A DNA stretch of 64,000 nt. It comes from Flavobacterium tructae (lineage in GTDB: Bacteria > Bacteroidota > Bacteroidia > Flavobacteriales > Flavobacteriaceae). Each line of letters begins with the position of its first letter. The first letter of the stretch is position 1. Positions 17,921 to 26,271 of this stretch are shown one piece after another. Below the pieces are notes generated by a model. The model did not search any database, was not told where the DNA came from, and worked only from the letters and a program-made list of their open reading frames with translations. The stretch lies in the NCBI RefSeq assembly GCF_002217475.1, contig NZ_MUHH01000003.1, positions 62,001-126,000 of the forward strand, read 5' to 3'. Both the position numbers and the translations under genes were made by a program.

Positions 17921-19247
17921 TTTTAGTAATAATTATAGGTTTTCTTGGCTCGGCTGGCTTTTTATCGTTCGAATTTTTGGGCTTGTTCGATTGATTCTGT
18001 TTGTTGTGTGGTTTATTCGATTTATTCGGATTGCCACCAGCCGGTTTGTTTGTATTATTATTATTATTATTGGCTTGCTGCGGTTTGTTCGGAGCGGCCA
18101 CAACTGCATTCTCAGCATTTGGTTTGCGTTTACGACTTGGCTTTTTCTTTCTTTTTGGCTGATCGAAACGGGTTAAACTCTCCTGCCCCATTGCATTGTT
18201 AAAGTCTTTCTCAGGTTCAGAAGTTACCTCAATAGCAAAATCTTCCAGTGAAGAAACTTTGTTTTTTTGTTTGTTTTCGGCAATAATTTCTTTTACCTGA
18301 TCGATTTTTAAAACATGCCAGTTCGCAAAATTATTGGTATAGGCGAACCACATCAGGCCTTTAAAAATATCTTGTTTCTGGCAAATAGCATCTCCTTTTT
18401 CGGTTACCAATTTGGTATCGTAATCCGGAAAGTCTTTTAGCGCATCCATGTAAGTATCTAACTCATAGTTCAGACAGCATTTTAGTTTTCCGCATTGTCC
18501 TGCCAACTTTTGAGGATTCAGTGAAAGCTGTTGGTAACGTGCGGCCGAAGTATTCACACTTCTAAAATCGGTTAACCAGGTTGAACAGCAGAGTTCACGT
18601 CCGCAAGAACCAATTCCTCCCAAACGGGCTGCCTCCTGACGGAAACCAACCTGTTTCATTTCGACTCTGGTACTGAATTCTTTAGCAAAATCTTTAATTA
18701 AAAGTCTGAAATCGACTCTGTCATTTGCGGTGTAATAAAATGTAGCTTTCGACCCGTCTCCCTGAAATTCAATATCAGAAATTTTCATTTCCAGTTTATG
18801 CTGAATGGCCAATTCACGTGCACGAACTTTCATTGGTTCTTCACGATCACGTGCTACAGACCAGATATCAATATCTTTCTGAGACGCTTTTCTGTAAATT
18901 TTAGGAACTTCATTACTTTCAGGATTTACTCCTTTTTTCTTCATTTGAATTTTTACCAATTCACCTGTCAGAGTAACAATTCCAATATCATGTCCCGGTG
19001 AAGCAACAGTTGCTACAATATCACCAATACTTAACGTTAATTTTTCTGAATTTCTAAAGAATTCCTTGCGTCCATTTTTAAAACGAACCTCAACACAATC
19101 AAAAATCGCCTCTCCATTGGACGGACTCATGTTTGCGAGCCAATCAAAAACCGTCAATTTATTGCAGCTATCGGTGCCGCAAGTCCCATTATTTTTACAA
19201 CCTTTTGGTGCGCCACCATCTGAGGTTGAACAACTTGTACATGCCAT
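17904..19247 (-). CDS. ricT: RicT/YaaT-like PSP1-domain protein with Asn-rich tail
   Basis: The 447-residue cytoplasmic protein has a PSP1 domain in its central part (about 110-270) with the conserved cysteine clusters GSCGRELCCSTW and QCGKLKCCLNYE. In Bacillus, RicT with RicA and RicF forms an iron-sulfur complex affecting RNA processing; no ricA or ricF is adjacent here. The N-terminus is cysteine-rich (eight Cys within the first 30 residues). From about residue 345 the tail is low-complexity and basic with a poly-Asn run encoded by an ATT/AAT triplet tract near 18053-18073. It is the first gene of the operon and overlaps gldH. Confidence 0.88.
   Translation of the reverse strand: MACTSCSTSDGGAPKGCKNNGTCGTDSCNKLTVFDWLANMSPSNGEAIFDCVEVRFKNGRKEFFRNSEKLTLSIGDIVATVASPGHDIGIVTLTGELVKIQMKKKGVNPESNEVPKIYRKASQKDIDIWSVARDREEPMKVRARELAIQHKLEMKISDIEFQGDGSKATFYYTANDRVDFRLLIKDFAKEFSTRVEMKQVGFRQEAARLGGIGSCGRELCCSTWLTDFRSVNTSAARYQQLSLNPQKLAGQCGKLKCCLNYELDTYMDALKDFPDYDTKLVTEKGDAICQKQDIFKGLMWFAYTNNFANWHVLKIDQVKEIIAENKQKNKVSSLEDFAIEVTSEPEKDFNNAMGQESLTRFDQPKRKKKPSRKRKPNAENAVVAAPNKPQQANNNNNNTNKPAGGNPNKSNKPHNKQNQSNKPKNSNDKKPAEPRKPIIITKNENKK
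18053..18073. repeat. Triplet microsatellite inside ricT
   Basis: A run of ATT triplets (seven or so) encodes consecutive Asn codons in the disordered tail. Unit loss or gain would keep the frame. Confidence 0.85.
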
Positions 19248-19558
19248 AATTATATATGTAGTGTCGCAAAAACGCGACTTAAGTTCATAAACGTTTGATC
19301 GGTAAAGATAGTATTTTTTTTAGTTTGCTTTTTATCCATTAAAACTAAAGGGATGTTAAATGAACAAATGTCTCATTTTTAATCAAAAACGCATTTTTTG
19401 GTCTCTTAAATCCATCTTTTCTAACTCATCCTATGTCGTTTTTAGAGGCTTTTCCGTACAATTTTATTCTTTAAATATCAAATCATATATTTTTTCTTAT
19501 AAAAAATCTTCTAAATATTTTTGCTCTAAATTTATTCAGTTTTAATAAAAATAACCTC
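19248..19558. other. 311-bp divergent intergenic region with promoter signals
   Basis: Separates ricT (minus) from the lipoprotein gene (plus). Near ricT a small hairpin GTCGC-6-GCGAC occupies 19263-19278 in its leader. For the plus-strand gene a -7 box TATTTTTG lies at 19516-19523, 36 bp ahead of the ATG. The rest is AT-rich without ORFs. Confidence 0.45.
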
Positions 19559-20923
19559 ATGAAAAAACACCTTTACAATCTGTTAACGATTGTTCTATTA
19601 TGCTTACTAATCTTCAGTTGTTCTTCTGAAAATGATTACACCAGTATTGAAAAACAGGAATCAGCATTACTTATCCGCTCAAAAGAATGGTTAAGTTCAA
19701 AACACACTATCAGTGAAAAAGATGTACTTTGGAACTCCGCTACCCTTTATCAGCAAAGCACCGAAACTTCTTTTGTTGCTATTATTCCAGTAAAATCTTC
19801 CAACTCTTTTCTTTTGCAAAAAATTATTCTGGAAATCAATGATTATAATATTACGGGAAAATTATGGAGCTTTGATTTTAAAGACTCTCAAGAAATAGAG
19901 GATCTGCAAAAAATAGCCACACACAAAATATTGGAATCGTTTACCGGTGAAGTAAGAATTACTAACTTAGAGACCATGGAAACGAGAAAGGATAGTTATA
20001 AACAAGGGATAGCCAATGGTAATAATCTTTTTTCGAAATCAAGTGGAGCGGGTGTTTGCAATAACTGCCATGGAGATGAAGGCGCGATCAAACTAAACGA
20101 AGTAGTTGTAACTGGTCCCGGCGGTAATCCCTGGCCTAATCCTATTACAAATCCTGTAAATCCTCCAATAGTACCAATTGGTGGTGGTTCTAGTGGCGGA
20201 TCGGCAAATTGGAATAGAGTGGAACAAATTAAAGATAACAATCTGGACCCTTGCGGAAAATCAGCTCTTGAAAAACTAAAAAATTTAAAACAAAATGACA
20301 TTACCAAGATGTTACAACGTTTTGGAGGTCCAATCTCTCCTTATGATGTTACTATGCAAAAAGGACCGGTATTAGGAGGCCCATCTGTTTTTGGGCAAAC
20401 CATCAAATTGTCTGATAACAATTATCAAATTACAATTAATCAAGATTATCTAAATGGAGTTATAGATTCAGAACCAAACTCACCTCCAACAGATTTATCG
20501 GTAGCAACAACACTCATTCACGAAATAATACATGCTTATTTTTTAAGTATTATCGATCAACAAAAATCAACCGGAAATTCTTCGTTATCCGATTTTCCAA
20601 CTTTATTTGAAGCTTATGTACGAAGCACTAATCCCGGATCTCCGACAAATGACATGGCTGATGCACATCATGCTGAAATTGCAAATCGCTATGTTGACAT
20701 AATGGCTTCTGCCTTACAGGAATTTAACACCGGAACACCTGTTGCCTCAGGCGCAGCTCAACAAATGTACAAAGACTTAGCATGGAGTAGCTTGCAAGGC
20801 ACTCCAATTTATAACGCTAAACTATCAGCTGCTGATAAGGACAGAATTGCGCAACGTAAAACGGTAGAAGCCAGAAACAAATCCAGAGGAAACCAAAATC
20901 CCGAAGGAAAACCATGTAATTAG
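19559..20923 (+). CDS. Lipoprotein with a putative HExxH metalloprotease-like domain
   Basis: The 454-residue protein has a lipoprotein signal ending IFSC (Cys21). The N-terminal part (about 30-150) is an unrecognised soluble domain. A linker follows with CNNCHGDEG (167-174), the LNEVVVTGPGGN stretch and a Pro/Gly-rich spacer (about 185-215). The C-terminal domain (about 225-454) contains HEIIHAY at 321-327 and a downstream DAHHAEIANRYVD segment that could supply a third zinc ligand. The layout of anchored domain, flexible linker and candidate catalytic domain suggests a surface enzyme or toxin-like effector, but no family is recognised. The next gene, 9 bp on, also encodes a lipoprotein. Confidence 0.6.
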   Translation: MKKHLYNLLTIVLLCLLIFSCSSENDYTSIEKQESALLIRSKEWLSSKHTISEKDVLWNSATLYQQSTETSFVAIIPVKSSNSFLLQKIILEINDYNITGKLWSFDFKDSQEIEDLQKIATHKILESFTGEVRITNLETMETRKDSYKQGIANGNNLFSKSSGAGVCNNCHGDEGAIKLNEVVVTGPGGNPWPNPITNPVNPPIVPIGGGSSGGSANWNRVEQIKDNNLDPCGKSALEKLKNLKQNDITKMLQRFGGPISPYDVTMQKGPVLGGPSVFGQTIKLSDNNYQITINQDYLNGVIDSEPNSPPTDLSVATTLIHEIIHAYFLSIIDQQKSTGNSSLSDFPTLFEAYVRSTNPGSPTNDMADAHHAEIANRYVDIMASALQEFNTGTPVASGAAQQMYKDLAWSSLQGTPIYNAKLSAADKDRIAQRKTVEARNKSRGNQNPEGKPCN

Positions 20924-20932
20924 AAGACAATT

Positions 20933-21505
20933 ATGAAAAGAAAGATCTTAATTTTAATAGTATTTCAGGCATTACTACTTTCATGCTCCTCTATTAACCA
21001 TAACAGGTACGAATCAATTAATACTTTCCTTAAAACAAAAATTACAAATAATGAAAGCATAATTATCATAAAAGAAAAAGCAGATCTTCGCAATGCTTTA
21101 CGCATATTTTATGGTGGGGACAAAACTGCTGAAGTCCAGGAAAACAACAGAAGTTCGTTATTTGATCAAAAAAGTTATGACATTATGCTTGAAACTTATT
21201 CCAATGACACAATTAAAAAATACTGGAAACCAAAAGATTTTCCTGGATTTGATTTTATTTTTGAAAATAGATTGGGAATGTGGAACACAAAATTTCTGGA
21301 TAAATATGAAAATAAACCAGGACTTGTGTTCTCAATATCTGACCCTGTTTTTTATAAAAACAAAAAATATGTTTTGTTTCACTTTTCGCGTGGATCAACT
21401 GGTGATATAGAAGGTCTAATTCATGAAAACAAAACTATAATCATGCAGAAAGTGAAAGGAAAATGGCAAATTGTCGATGAAGTTTCAGATTATATATACC
21501 ATTAG
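20933..21505 (+). CDS. Small lipoprotein paired with the HExxH lipoprotein
   Basis: The 190-residue protein has lipoprotein signal ALLLSC (Cys18) followed by a soluble domain of unknown family with many charged and aromatic residues. It starts 9 bp after the preceding gene and is followed by a strong terminator, so the two genes form a bicistronic unit. A dedicated partner, such as an inhibitor, immunity protein or co-factor, is a reasonable but unproved reading. Nothing in the sequence defines an activity. Confidence 0.55.
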   Translation: MKRKILILIVFQALLLSCSSINHNRYESINTFLKTKITNNESIIIIKEKADLRNALRIFYGGDKTAEVQENNRSSLFDQKSYDIMLETYSNDTIKKYWKPKDFPGFDFIFENRLGMWNTKFLDKYENKPGLVFSISDPVFYKNKKYVLFHFSRGSTGDIEGLIHENKTIIMQKVKGKWQIVDEVSDYIYH

Positions 21506-21520
21506 TCACTTTAACGCATT

Positions 21521-21562
21521 AAAAAGTTCTGTTATTACCAATGTAAGTAACAGAACTTTTTT
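21521..21562 (+). terminator. Intrinsic terminator after the lipoprotein pair
   Basis: A perfect 14-bp stem AAAAAGTTCTGTTA with its complement at 21549-21562 ends in a T run. Confidence 0.85.
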
Positions 21563-21582
21563 AATGTTGGCTTTAAGCCTCT

Positions 21583-21813
21583 TTAATTTTTTACAATTTT
21601 ATTTATTTCATCAGACAAACGAATACAAAGAAGAACTTCAGAGGTTTGTTTGATATCATTACAGCTCTCCCCTTCCTGCTGAAAAACTTTCCCTAAAATA
21701 TTATACCTGAGAGTATTTAGATTTTTAAAATATCCTACTTCACTCCCGTAGTCATTTCTAAAATTGACTGCTGTAGCATTCGGAACATCCAAAGTTTCAT
21801 TGAACTCTTCCAC
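21583..21813 (-). pseudogene. Internally deleted remnant of a trhO-like gene
   Basis: The 76-codon frame (GTG start) matches two separate parts of the TrhO protein encoded at 24588-25946. Its residues 2-30 align with TrhO 139-167: 18 of 29 identical, including the shared FRN, SEVG and FKN. Its C-terminal segment IRLSDEINKIV aligns with the extreme TrhO C-terminus IRLSDKLYKII. Everything between, including the CTGGIRC active-site loop, is missing or unrecognisable, and upstream sequence is out of frame. This is a decayed duplicate or paralogue lying 2.8 kb from the intact gene on the same strand. A translated product would have no active site. Confidence 0.75.
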
Positions 21814-22031
21814 CTATTACTTCGAGTTTACCAAGTATTGATTGTACACCAAATCTACGCTTGAGTCTTAATAATTTTGAATAGATTTTCACTAGTCGTT
21901 CAATCTTAAAAATGCAGGGATAGTAAAACGTAACCGTTTGTACTCCAGAATCTGTAAACCTTTTTCGCTTTGTTATAAAGCTTTAGCAATAAGCAAAAAA
22001 AGAACATTTTACTCCCTTCCAATTCACTCTT

Positions 22032-23876
22032 ATGGTAAAAATGTCTTTTTATACAGCTATCAGCGGATTCCATATACTAAACCAAAAAACGGATTCAAAG
22101 AAGAAGGTTAATTTCACAAAAACGTTTGTAGTCTTTACTCTAATTATGCTGTCTTCTTTAGCAAATGGTCAATGTACGGTTGAAACCATAAACGCAGATT
22201 TTGAATACCCTGCTTTTGCTCAAGGTCTTGAATTTATCAACCAAAACCAACTTCCAGCTTCTTTGCTTGGTTGGAGAACAACAGCTACTGATGACATCAT
22301 AGAGTTTTGGGCTAATGGCAATGAGGGGAAATACGCATACAGTGGAAGACAATTTGTAGAACTTAACGCCTATCAGTTTTCAGGTTTGTATCAAGACTAT
22401 GATACCTCAACCACAACATACTTTAATTACTCGTTTGCTCATATGGGTAGACGTGGTGTTGATAAAATGGCACTAAAAGCAGGCCCTCCCGGAGGTCCTT
22501 ATACTACTATTATGACAGCCTCAACAGGTACGGCATGGAAATTATACACCGGCACTTATCAGATTCCAAAAGGTCTCACCAAAATCCGTTTTATTTTCGA
22601 AGCGATATCAACTTCAACCGGAGACCCAACAGTTGGTAATTTTCTGGATGCTGTAAATTTCACCGCCTCTATTGCTCCTCCCTCAGCAACTGACCAAACA
22701 ATATGTAACGGAACAGCTACCACACTTACAGCAACTGGAATTCCTAATGCAATTTTCTACTGGTATGATGCTACAGGAACAAATCTGCTTTATGAAGGAC
22801 CGGTATTTACAACTCCTATCCTTACAACTGATACAAGTTATAAGCTGAAAGTAAAAGATACTATTTCTAATTGTGAAAGCAATTTTGTAAACGTTACTGT
22901 CAAAATAGACAATCTGGCAAATCCACTAACTTTAACGCTAACAGGAAATGACCAAAACGAGATCATAGCAAACGCAAGTGGAGGAAAACCAGCATATCAA
23001 TATTCCATAAACGGAGGCTCTAGTGGACCCTCCAACAAATTCACCATTGATAAATCCGGCACGTATACGGCTACGGTTACAGATGCAAATGGATGCAGTA
23101 CGACCGTTACAAAGTATTTTGAATACATTCCTAAAAAAGACATTGCAATTCCAGTTGCACCTGGCACGACAATATGTTATAAAACAACCGCTACCCTTAC
23201 CGCTACAGGAGTTCCTAATGCAACTTTTTACTGGTACGATACTACCGGGACAAATCTACTTTATGAAGGTTCTGTATTCACAACTCCTGTCCTGACCGCT
23301 GACACAACTTATAAGCTTAAGCAAAAGGATAGTGTTTCTAATACAGAAAGCGACTTTCTGAATGTTGAAGTAAAAATAAGTAACCTGACAAATCCACTAA
23401 CTTTAACCTTAACAGAAGGCGAACAAAATGAAATTGTAGCTAAAGCAAGTGGAGGAACTTCAAAATATGAATATTCCCTAAATGGAAGCTCCAGTGGTCA
23501 ATCCAACAGATTTATCATTACCGAATCCGGCCTCTATACCGTTACCGTTACCGATGAAAATGGATGTACTGCCTCCACTTCGAAATATTTTGAATACGCT
23601 ATTAAAAACGACATTTGCATCCTCAATTATTTCACCCCAAACGGTGACGGCATAAACGACGAATGGGCTCCGGGCTGCTTAGGCAACAACAAAAACCTAA
23701 CCTATACTATTTTTGACCGATACGGGCGCACCATTACAACCAATAATTACGATCAAAAATGGGACGGAAGATACAATGGTGCTGAACTGCCTTCCGGTGA
23801 TTATTGGTACGAAATAATTCTAAATACCCCAAAAGACAATAGAAGACTTCGTGGTCATTTTACTCTTTACCGATAA
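22032..23876 (+). CDS. T9SS type B (gliding-associated C-terminal) repeat protein
   Basis: The 614-residue secreted protein has a Sec signal preceded by a long n-region (hydrophobic core about 31-44, ending LANGQ); Met4 is an alternative start. An N-terminal carbohydrate-binding-like domain (about 50-215) is followed by two tandem 157-residue repeats starting near residues 224 and 381. Each repeat combines an Ig-like unit with TLTATG(I/V)PNA and YWYD and a unit with NPLTLTLT and GGSSG or GSSSG. The C-terminal domain (about 530-614) with NYFTPNGDGINDEW, FDRYGR and LPSGDYWYEI is the CHU_C/T9SS type B sorting signal. It is probably a cell-surface adhesin-like protein; the substrate is unknown. 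Confidence 0.88.
   Translation: MVKMSFYTAISGFHILNQKTDSKKKVNFTKTFVVFTLIMLSSLANGQCTVETINADFEYPAFAQGLEFINQNQLPASLLGWRTTATDDIIEFWANGNEGKYAYSGRQFVELNAYQFSGLYQDYDTSTTTYFNYSFAHMGRRGVDKMALKAGPPGGPYTTIMTASTGTAWKLYTGTYQIPKGLTKIRFIFEAISTSTGDPTVGNFLDAVNFTASIAPPSATDQTICNGTATTLTATGIPNAIFYWYDATGTNLLYEGPVFTTPILTTDTSYKLKVKDTISNCESNFVNVTVKIDNLANPLTLTLTGNDQNEIIANASGGKPAYQYSINGGSSGPSNKFTIDKSGTYTATVTDANGCSTTVTKYFEYIPKKDIAIPVAPGTTICYKTTATLTATGVPNATFYWYDTTGTNLLYEGSVFTTPVLTADTTYKLKQKDSVSNTESDFLNVEVKISNLTNPLTLTLTEGEQNEIVAKASGGTSKYEYSLNGSSSGQSNRFIITESGLYTVTVTDENGCTASTSKYFEYAIKNDICILNYFTPNGDGINDEWAPGCLGNNKNLTYTIFDRYGRTITTNNYDQKWDGRYNGAELPSGDYWYEIILNTPKDNRRLRGHFTLYR
22700..23610 (+). repeat. Two 471-bp coding repeats
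   Basis: Equivalent positions in the two units lie 471 bp apart (for example ATATGT at 22701 and 23172). Identity is high at DNA as well as protein level, for example TTTTCTACTGGTA against TTTTTTACTGGTA, indicating internal duplication followed by moderate divergence. Confidence 0.8.
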
Positions 23877-23979
23877 ATACCAAGGAGAAGAAAACGATGT
23901 TATCAGAACTCATTTTCCAATGAATACAATTACAATAGAAATAAAATCATTTAATTTTTAAACCATAAAAAAGTATCTA

Positions 23980-24447
23980 ATGATTCACCTGTTAACAGAT
24001 ATAGAGGTAAAAAAGAATAAGGCTCTTATTTATAAATTCCTTCTTAATCTTGACAAGGAAAAATATTGCCAATGGCACCCGGCACACAAGGAATTTGCAG
24101 TGATTAAAAGAACAGAGAAAGAACTTGGAAGTATTCTTTATTTCAAAGAAATTGTTGATGAAACAACAGTAAATTACAAATGGCGCATAATTGAACTAAC
24201 TGAAAATAAGTTGATAAAAATGAAAGCTTTGTATTTCTATCCTATCTATCTTACTATAGCTTTAGAAAGCATTTCTCAAAACAAGACTATTGTTCATCAT
24301 TATTTAGAGATTGGCTATAGTATTAAATTTTTAAATTTAATCATTGATTGGGCTGTTGGCCATTCTTTGTTCTCCCTAAAAAAAAGAAAATCACAACAAC
24401 TACACGCTATTGAGGAATATACGAATTTGGAAAACTTGCTAAATTGA
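23980..24447 (+). CDS. SRPBCC-like (START/Bet v1 fold) hypothetical protein
   Basis: The 155-residue protein has the layout of small SRPBCC ligand-binding proteins: an N-terminal strand, two short helices with KYCQWHPAHKEF, a run of beta-strands and a long C-terminal helix. Members bind hydrophobic ligands or act as cyclases or hydrolases; no specific subfamily motif is seen. A hydrophobic stretch around YFYPIYLTIAL fits the ligand cavity. It is followed by a terminator and convergent trhO. The fold call is moderate, the function unknown. Confidence 0.55.
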   Translation: MIHLLTDIEVKKNKALIYKFLLNLDKEKYCQWHPAHKEFAVIKRTEKELGSILYFKEIVDETTVNYKWRIIELTENKLIKMKALYFYPIYLTIALESISQNKTIVHHYLEIGYSIKFLNLIIDWAVGHSLFSLKKRKSQQLHAIEEYTNLENLLN

Positions 24448-24491
24448 TATCTTATTATATTAAACTTGTAGACACCGATTAATCAAAATTT

Positions 24492-24530
24492 AAAAACCCT
24501 ATTTTGTTTATTACACAAAATAGGGTTTTG
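24492..24530. terminator. Bidirectional terminator between the SRPBCC gene and trhO
   Basis: The stem AAAACCCTATTTTGT with its complement has a 7-base loop and T/A tracts on both sides. Confidence 0.85.
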
Positions 24531-24587
24531 TTATTCTAAAAAACGACAATTTAAATCTGCTTTAATTTTACAGATATTTATTTACCG

Positions 24588-25946
24588 CTAGTTTATAATT
24601 TTATATAATTTATCAGACAATCTGATTCTGAAAGGAACTTCAAAAGTAACTTTATCACCAATTTTAGCCGTTGAAGTTTCGGCTCCGTTCACAATCAGTC
24701 TTTCTAAAACCAATTCCTGATTACCGGTTGTTGGTCCTGAAATTAAGATTTTGTCACCACTGTTTAACTCTTGGTTTTCAATGGTAAACTGTGCCACCTG
24801 TGCTTTTACATAATAATGTTCTGCTTTTCCAAGAAGTACTTTTTTTACTTTTACTTTCTGACGAATATCAACAGGTTTTTCTGCTGCGGCCAAAGCTGTA
24901 TTGGGTAAATCGCCTGAATGTTTGAATTTCAAATTTTCCGATTTTCCTTTTCTGAAAACTTTGTTTCCAACTTGCTTTCCGGTTCTCAATCGAACCTGAT
25001 CTACTAAAGGCATGTGGATAATTTCCAGACATTCTGTTGAACAACAGTTTTCCATTGCCGATTTACATTCATCACACTGAATAAACAATAAATGACAGCC
25101 ATCGTTTTCACAATTGGTATGATTGTCACAAGGTTTTCCACATTGGTGACATTGCGAAATAATATCTTCTGTAATTCTTTCCCCTAAACGATTATCAAAC
25201 ACAAAGTTTTTTCCGATGAATTTACTTTCCAGACCTTCTTCCTCAATTTGTTTGGCGTAATTAATGATACCGCCTTCTAATTGATAGACATTTTTAAAAC
25301 CCTGGTGCTTAAAATAGGCACTTGCTTTTTCGCAACGAATTCCTCCGGTGCAATACATCACAAGGTTTTTATCTTCTTTATGATTTTGAAGCTGTTCGTT
25401 GATGATTGGTAAACTTTCTCTAAAAGTTTCAACATCGGGAGTAATTGCATTTTTAAAGTGCCCTACTTCACTCTCGTAGTGATTTCTAAAATCAACCACA
25501 ATTGTATCAGGATCGTCAAGAATGGCATTAAATTCTTTGGCTTTCAGGTGAACGCCAATATTGGTTACATCAAAAGTTTCGTCATTCAAACCATCAGCAA
25601 CAATCTTGTGTCGAACTTTGATCGTTAGTTTTAAAAAGGAATGATCATCATGTTCTACGGCTTCATTCAAACGAATGCCTTTCATGAAATCGTATACTTC
25701 CAGAGTTTCTCTAAAAGCCTCCAAATTTTCGGCAGGAATACTCATTTGAGCATTAATACCTTCGTTAGCCACATAAATTCGGCCTAAAGCATCAAGCTTG
25801 TTCCAGGCAATAAATAAATCGTCGCGAAATTTTTTGGGATCTTCAATTTTGGCATACGCATAGAAAGACAACGTTAGTCGTTGTTTACCGGCATCATCGA
25901 TCATGATGGCTCTTTCTTCTGCGCTCAAAGTGTTATACAGTTGCAT
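24588..25946 (-). CDS. trhO: TrhO, oxygen-dependent tRNA uridine-34 hydroxylase, with extra C-terminal barrel
   Basis: The 452-residue protein has the N-terminal acylphosphatase-like part, a rhodanese domain (about 130-225) with the active loop CTGGIRC (Cys199, Cys205) and a cysteine-rich segment (about 265-310), as in TrhO/YceA, which makes 5-hydroxyuridine at the wobble base of tRNA. It is about 100 residues longer than the E. coli protein. The extension (about 365-452, with GDKILISGPTTG and GDKVTFEV...IRLSDKLYKI) resembles the small barrel found at the C-terminus of U32-family proteins and in EF-Tu domain 2. A -7 box TACTTTTG lies at 25997-26004. Confidence 0.9.
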   Translation of the reverse strand: MQLYNTLSAEERAIMIDDAGKQRLTLSFYAYAKIEDPKKFRDDLFIAWNKLDALGRIYVANEGINAQMSIPAENLEAFRETLEVYDFMKGIRLNEAVEHDDHSFLKLTIKVRHKIVADGLNDETFDVTNIGVHLKAKEFNAILDDPDTIVVDFRNHYESEVGHFKNAITPDVETFRESLPIINEQLQNHKEDKNLVMYCTGGIRCEKASAYFKHQGFKNVYQLEGGIINYAKQIEEEGLESKFIGKNFVFDNRLGERITEDIISQCHQCGKPCDNHTNCENDGCHLLFIQCDECKSAMENCCSTECLEIIHMPLVDQVRLRTGKQVGNKVFRKGKSENLKFKHSGDLPNTALAAAEKPVDIRQKVKVKKVLLGKAEHYYVKAQVAQFTIENQELNSGDKILISGPTTGNQELVLERLIVNGAETSTAKIGDKVTFEVPFRIRLSDKLYKIIN

Positions 25947-26271
25947 GCTATAAACAGTTTTAAGTTAAGAATAAGTTTGATTTTTAAAATCTGGTGCAAA
26001 AGTACCATTTATTTTTAGATTAAAAATTCTATTAACATTTCATCTCATTTTTTCATCTCACAAAAAAGCCCCAAATTTATAGATGCTTGTTATTTTATCA
26101 TTCAAAAGTCCGTCCTGTTTCTGCAAAAGGTTAATTCAAATACCGTTGTAACTAAACAGAACAGTTGCGGAAATTCTTTTTTTACTTTTTGCCAAAAAAA
26201 TGTTAACTTAGCAATGCACATATTTGGTTTCTAGTTAGTTGAATATTAATACATCTTAATATAAATTAAAA
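25947..26271. other. 325-bp divergent region between trhO and the RND operon
   Basis: Holds the trhO -7 box (minus strand TACTTTTG at 25997-26004, about 50 bp before its ATG). On the RND side the sequence is AT-rich with a near-consensus ATATTTGG at about 26220. No regulator gene is adjacent to the efflux operon. A weak inverted AACT...AGTT pair near 26148-26164 could be an operator but is not convincing. Confidence 0.4.

Noticed and set aside
17727..18202. Plus-strand open frames opposite gldH and ricT, rich in Ile/Phe/Leu
   Set aside because: Products of the low-complexity Asn/Lys-rich tail read on the other strand.
20055..20080. CNNCH in the HExxH lipoprotein as a cytochrome c haem site
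   Set aside because: There is no cytochrome c fold around it, and it lies in a flexible linker; most likely chance.
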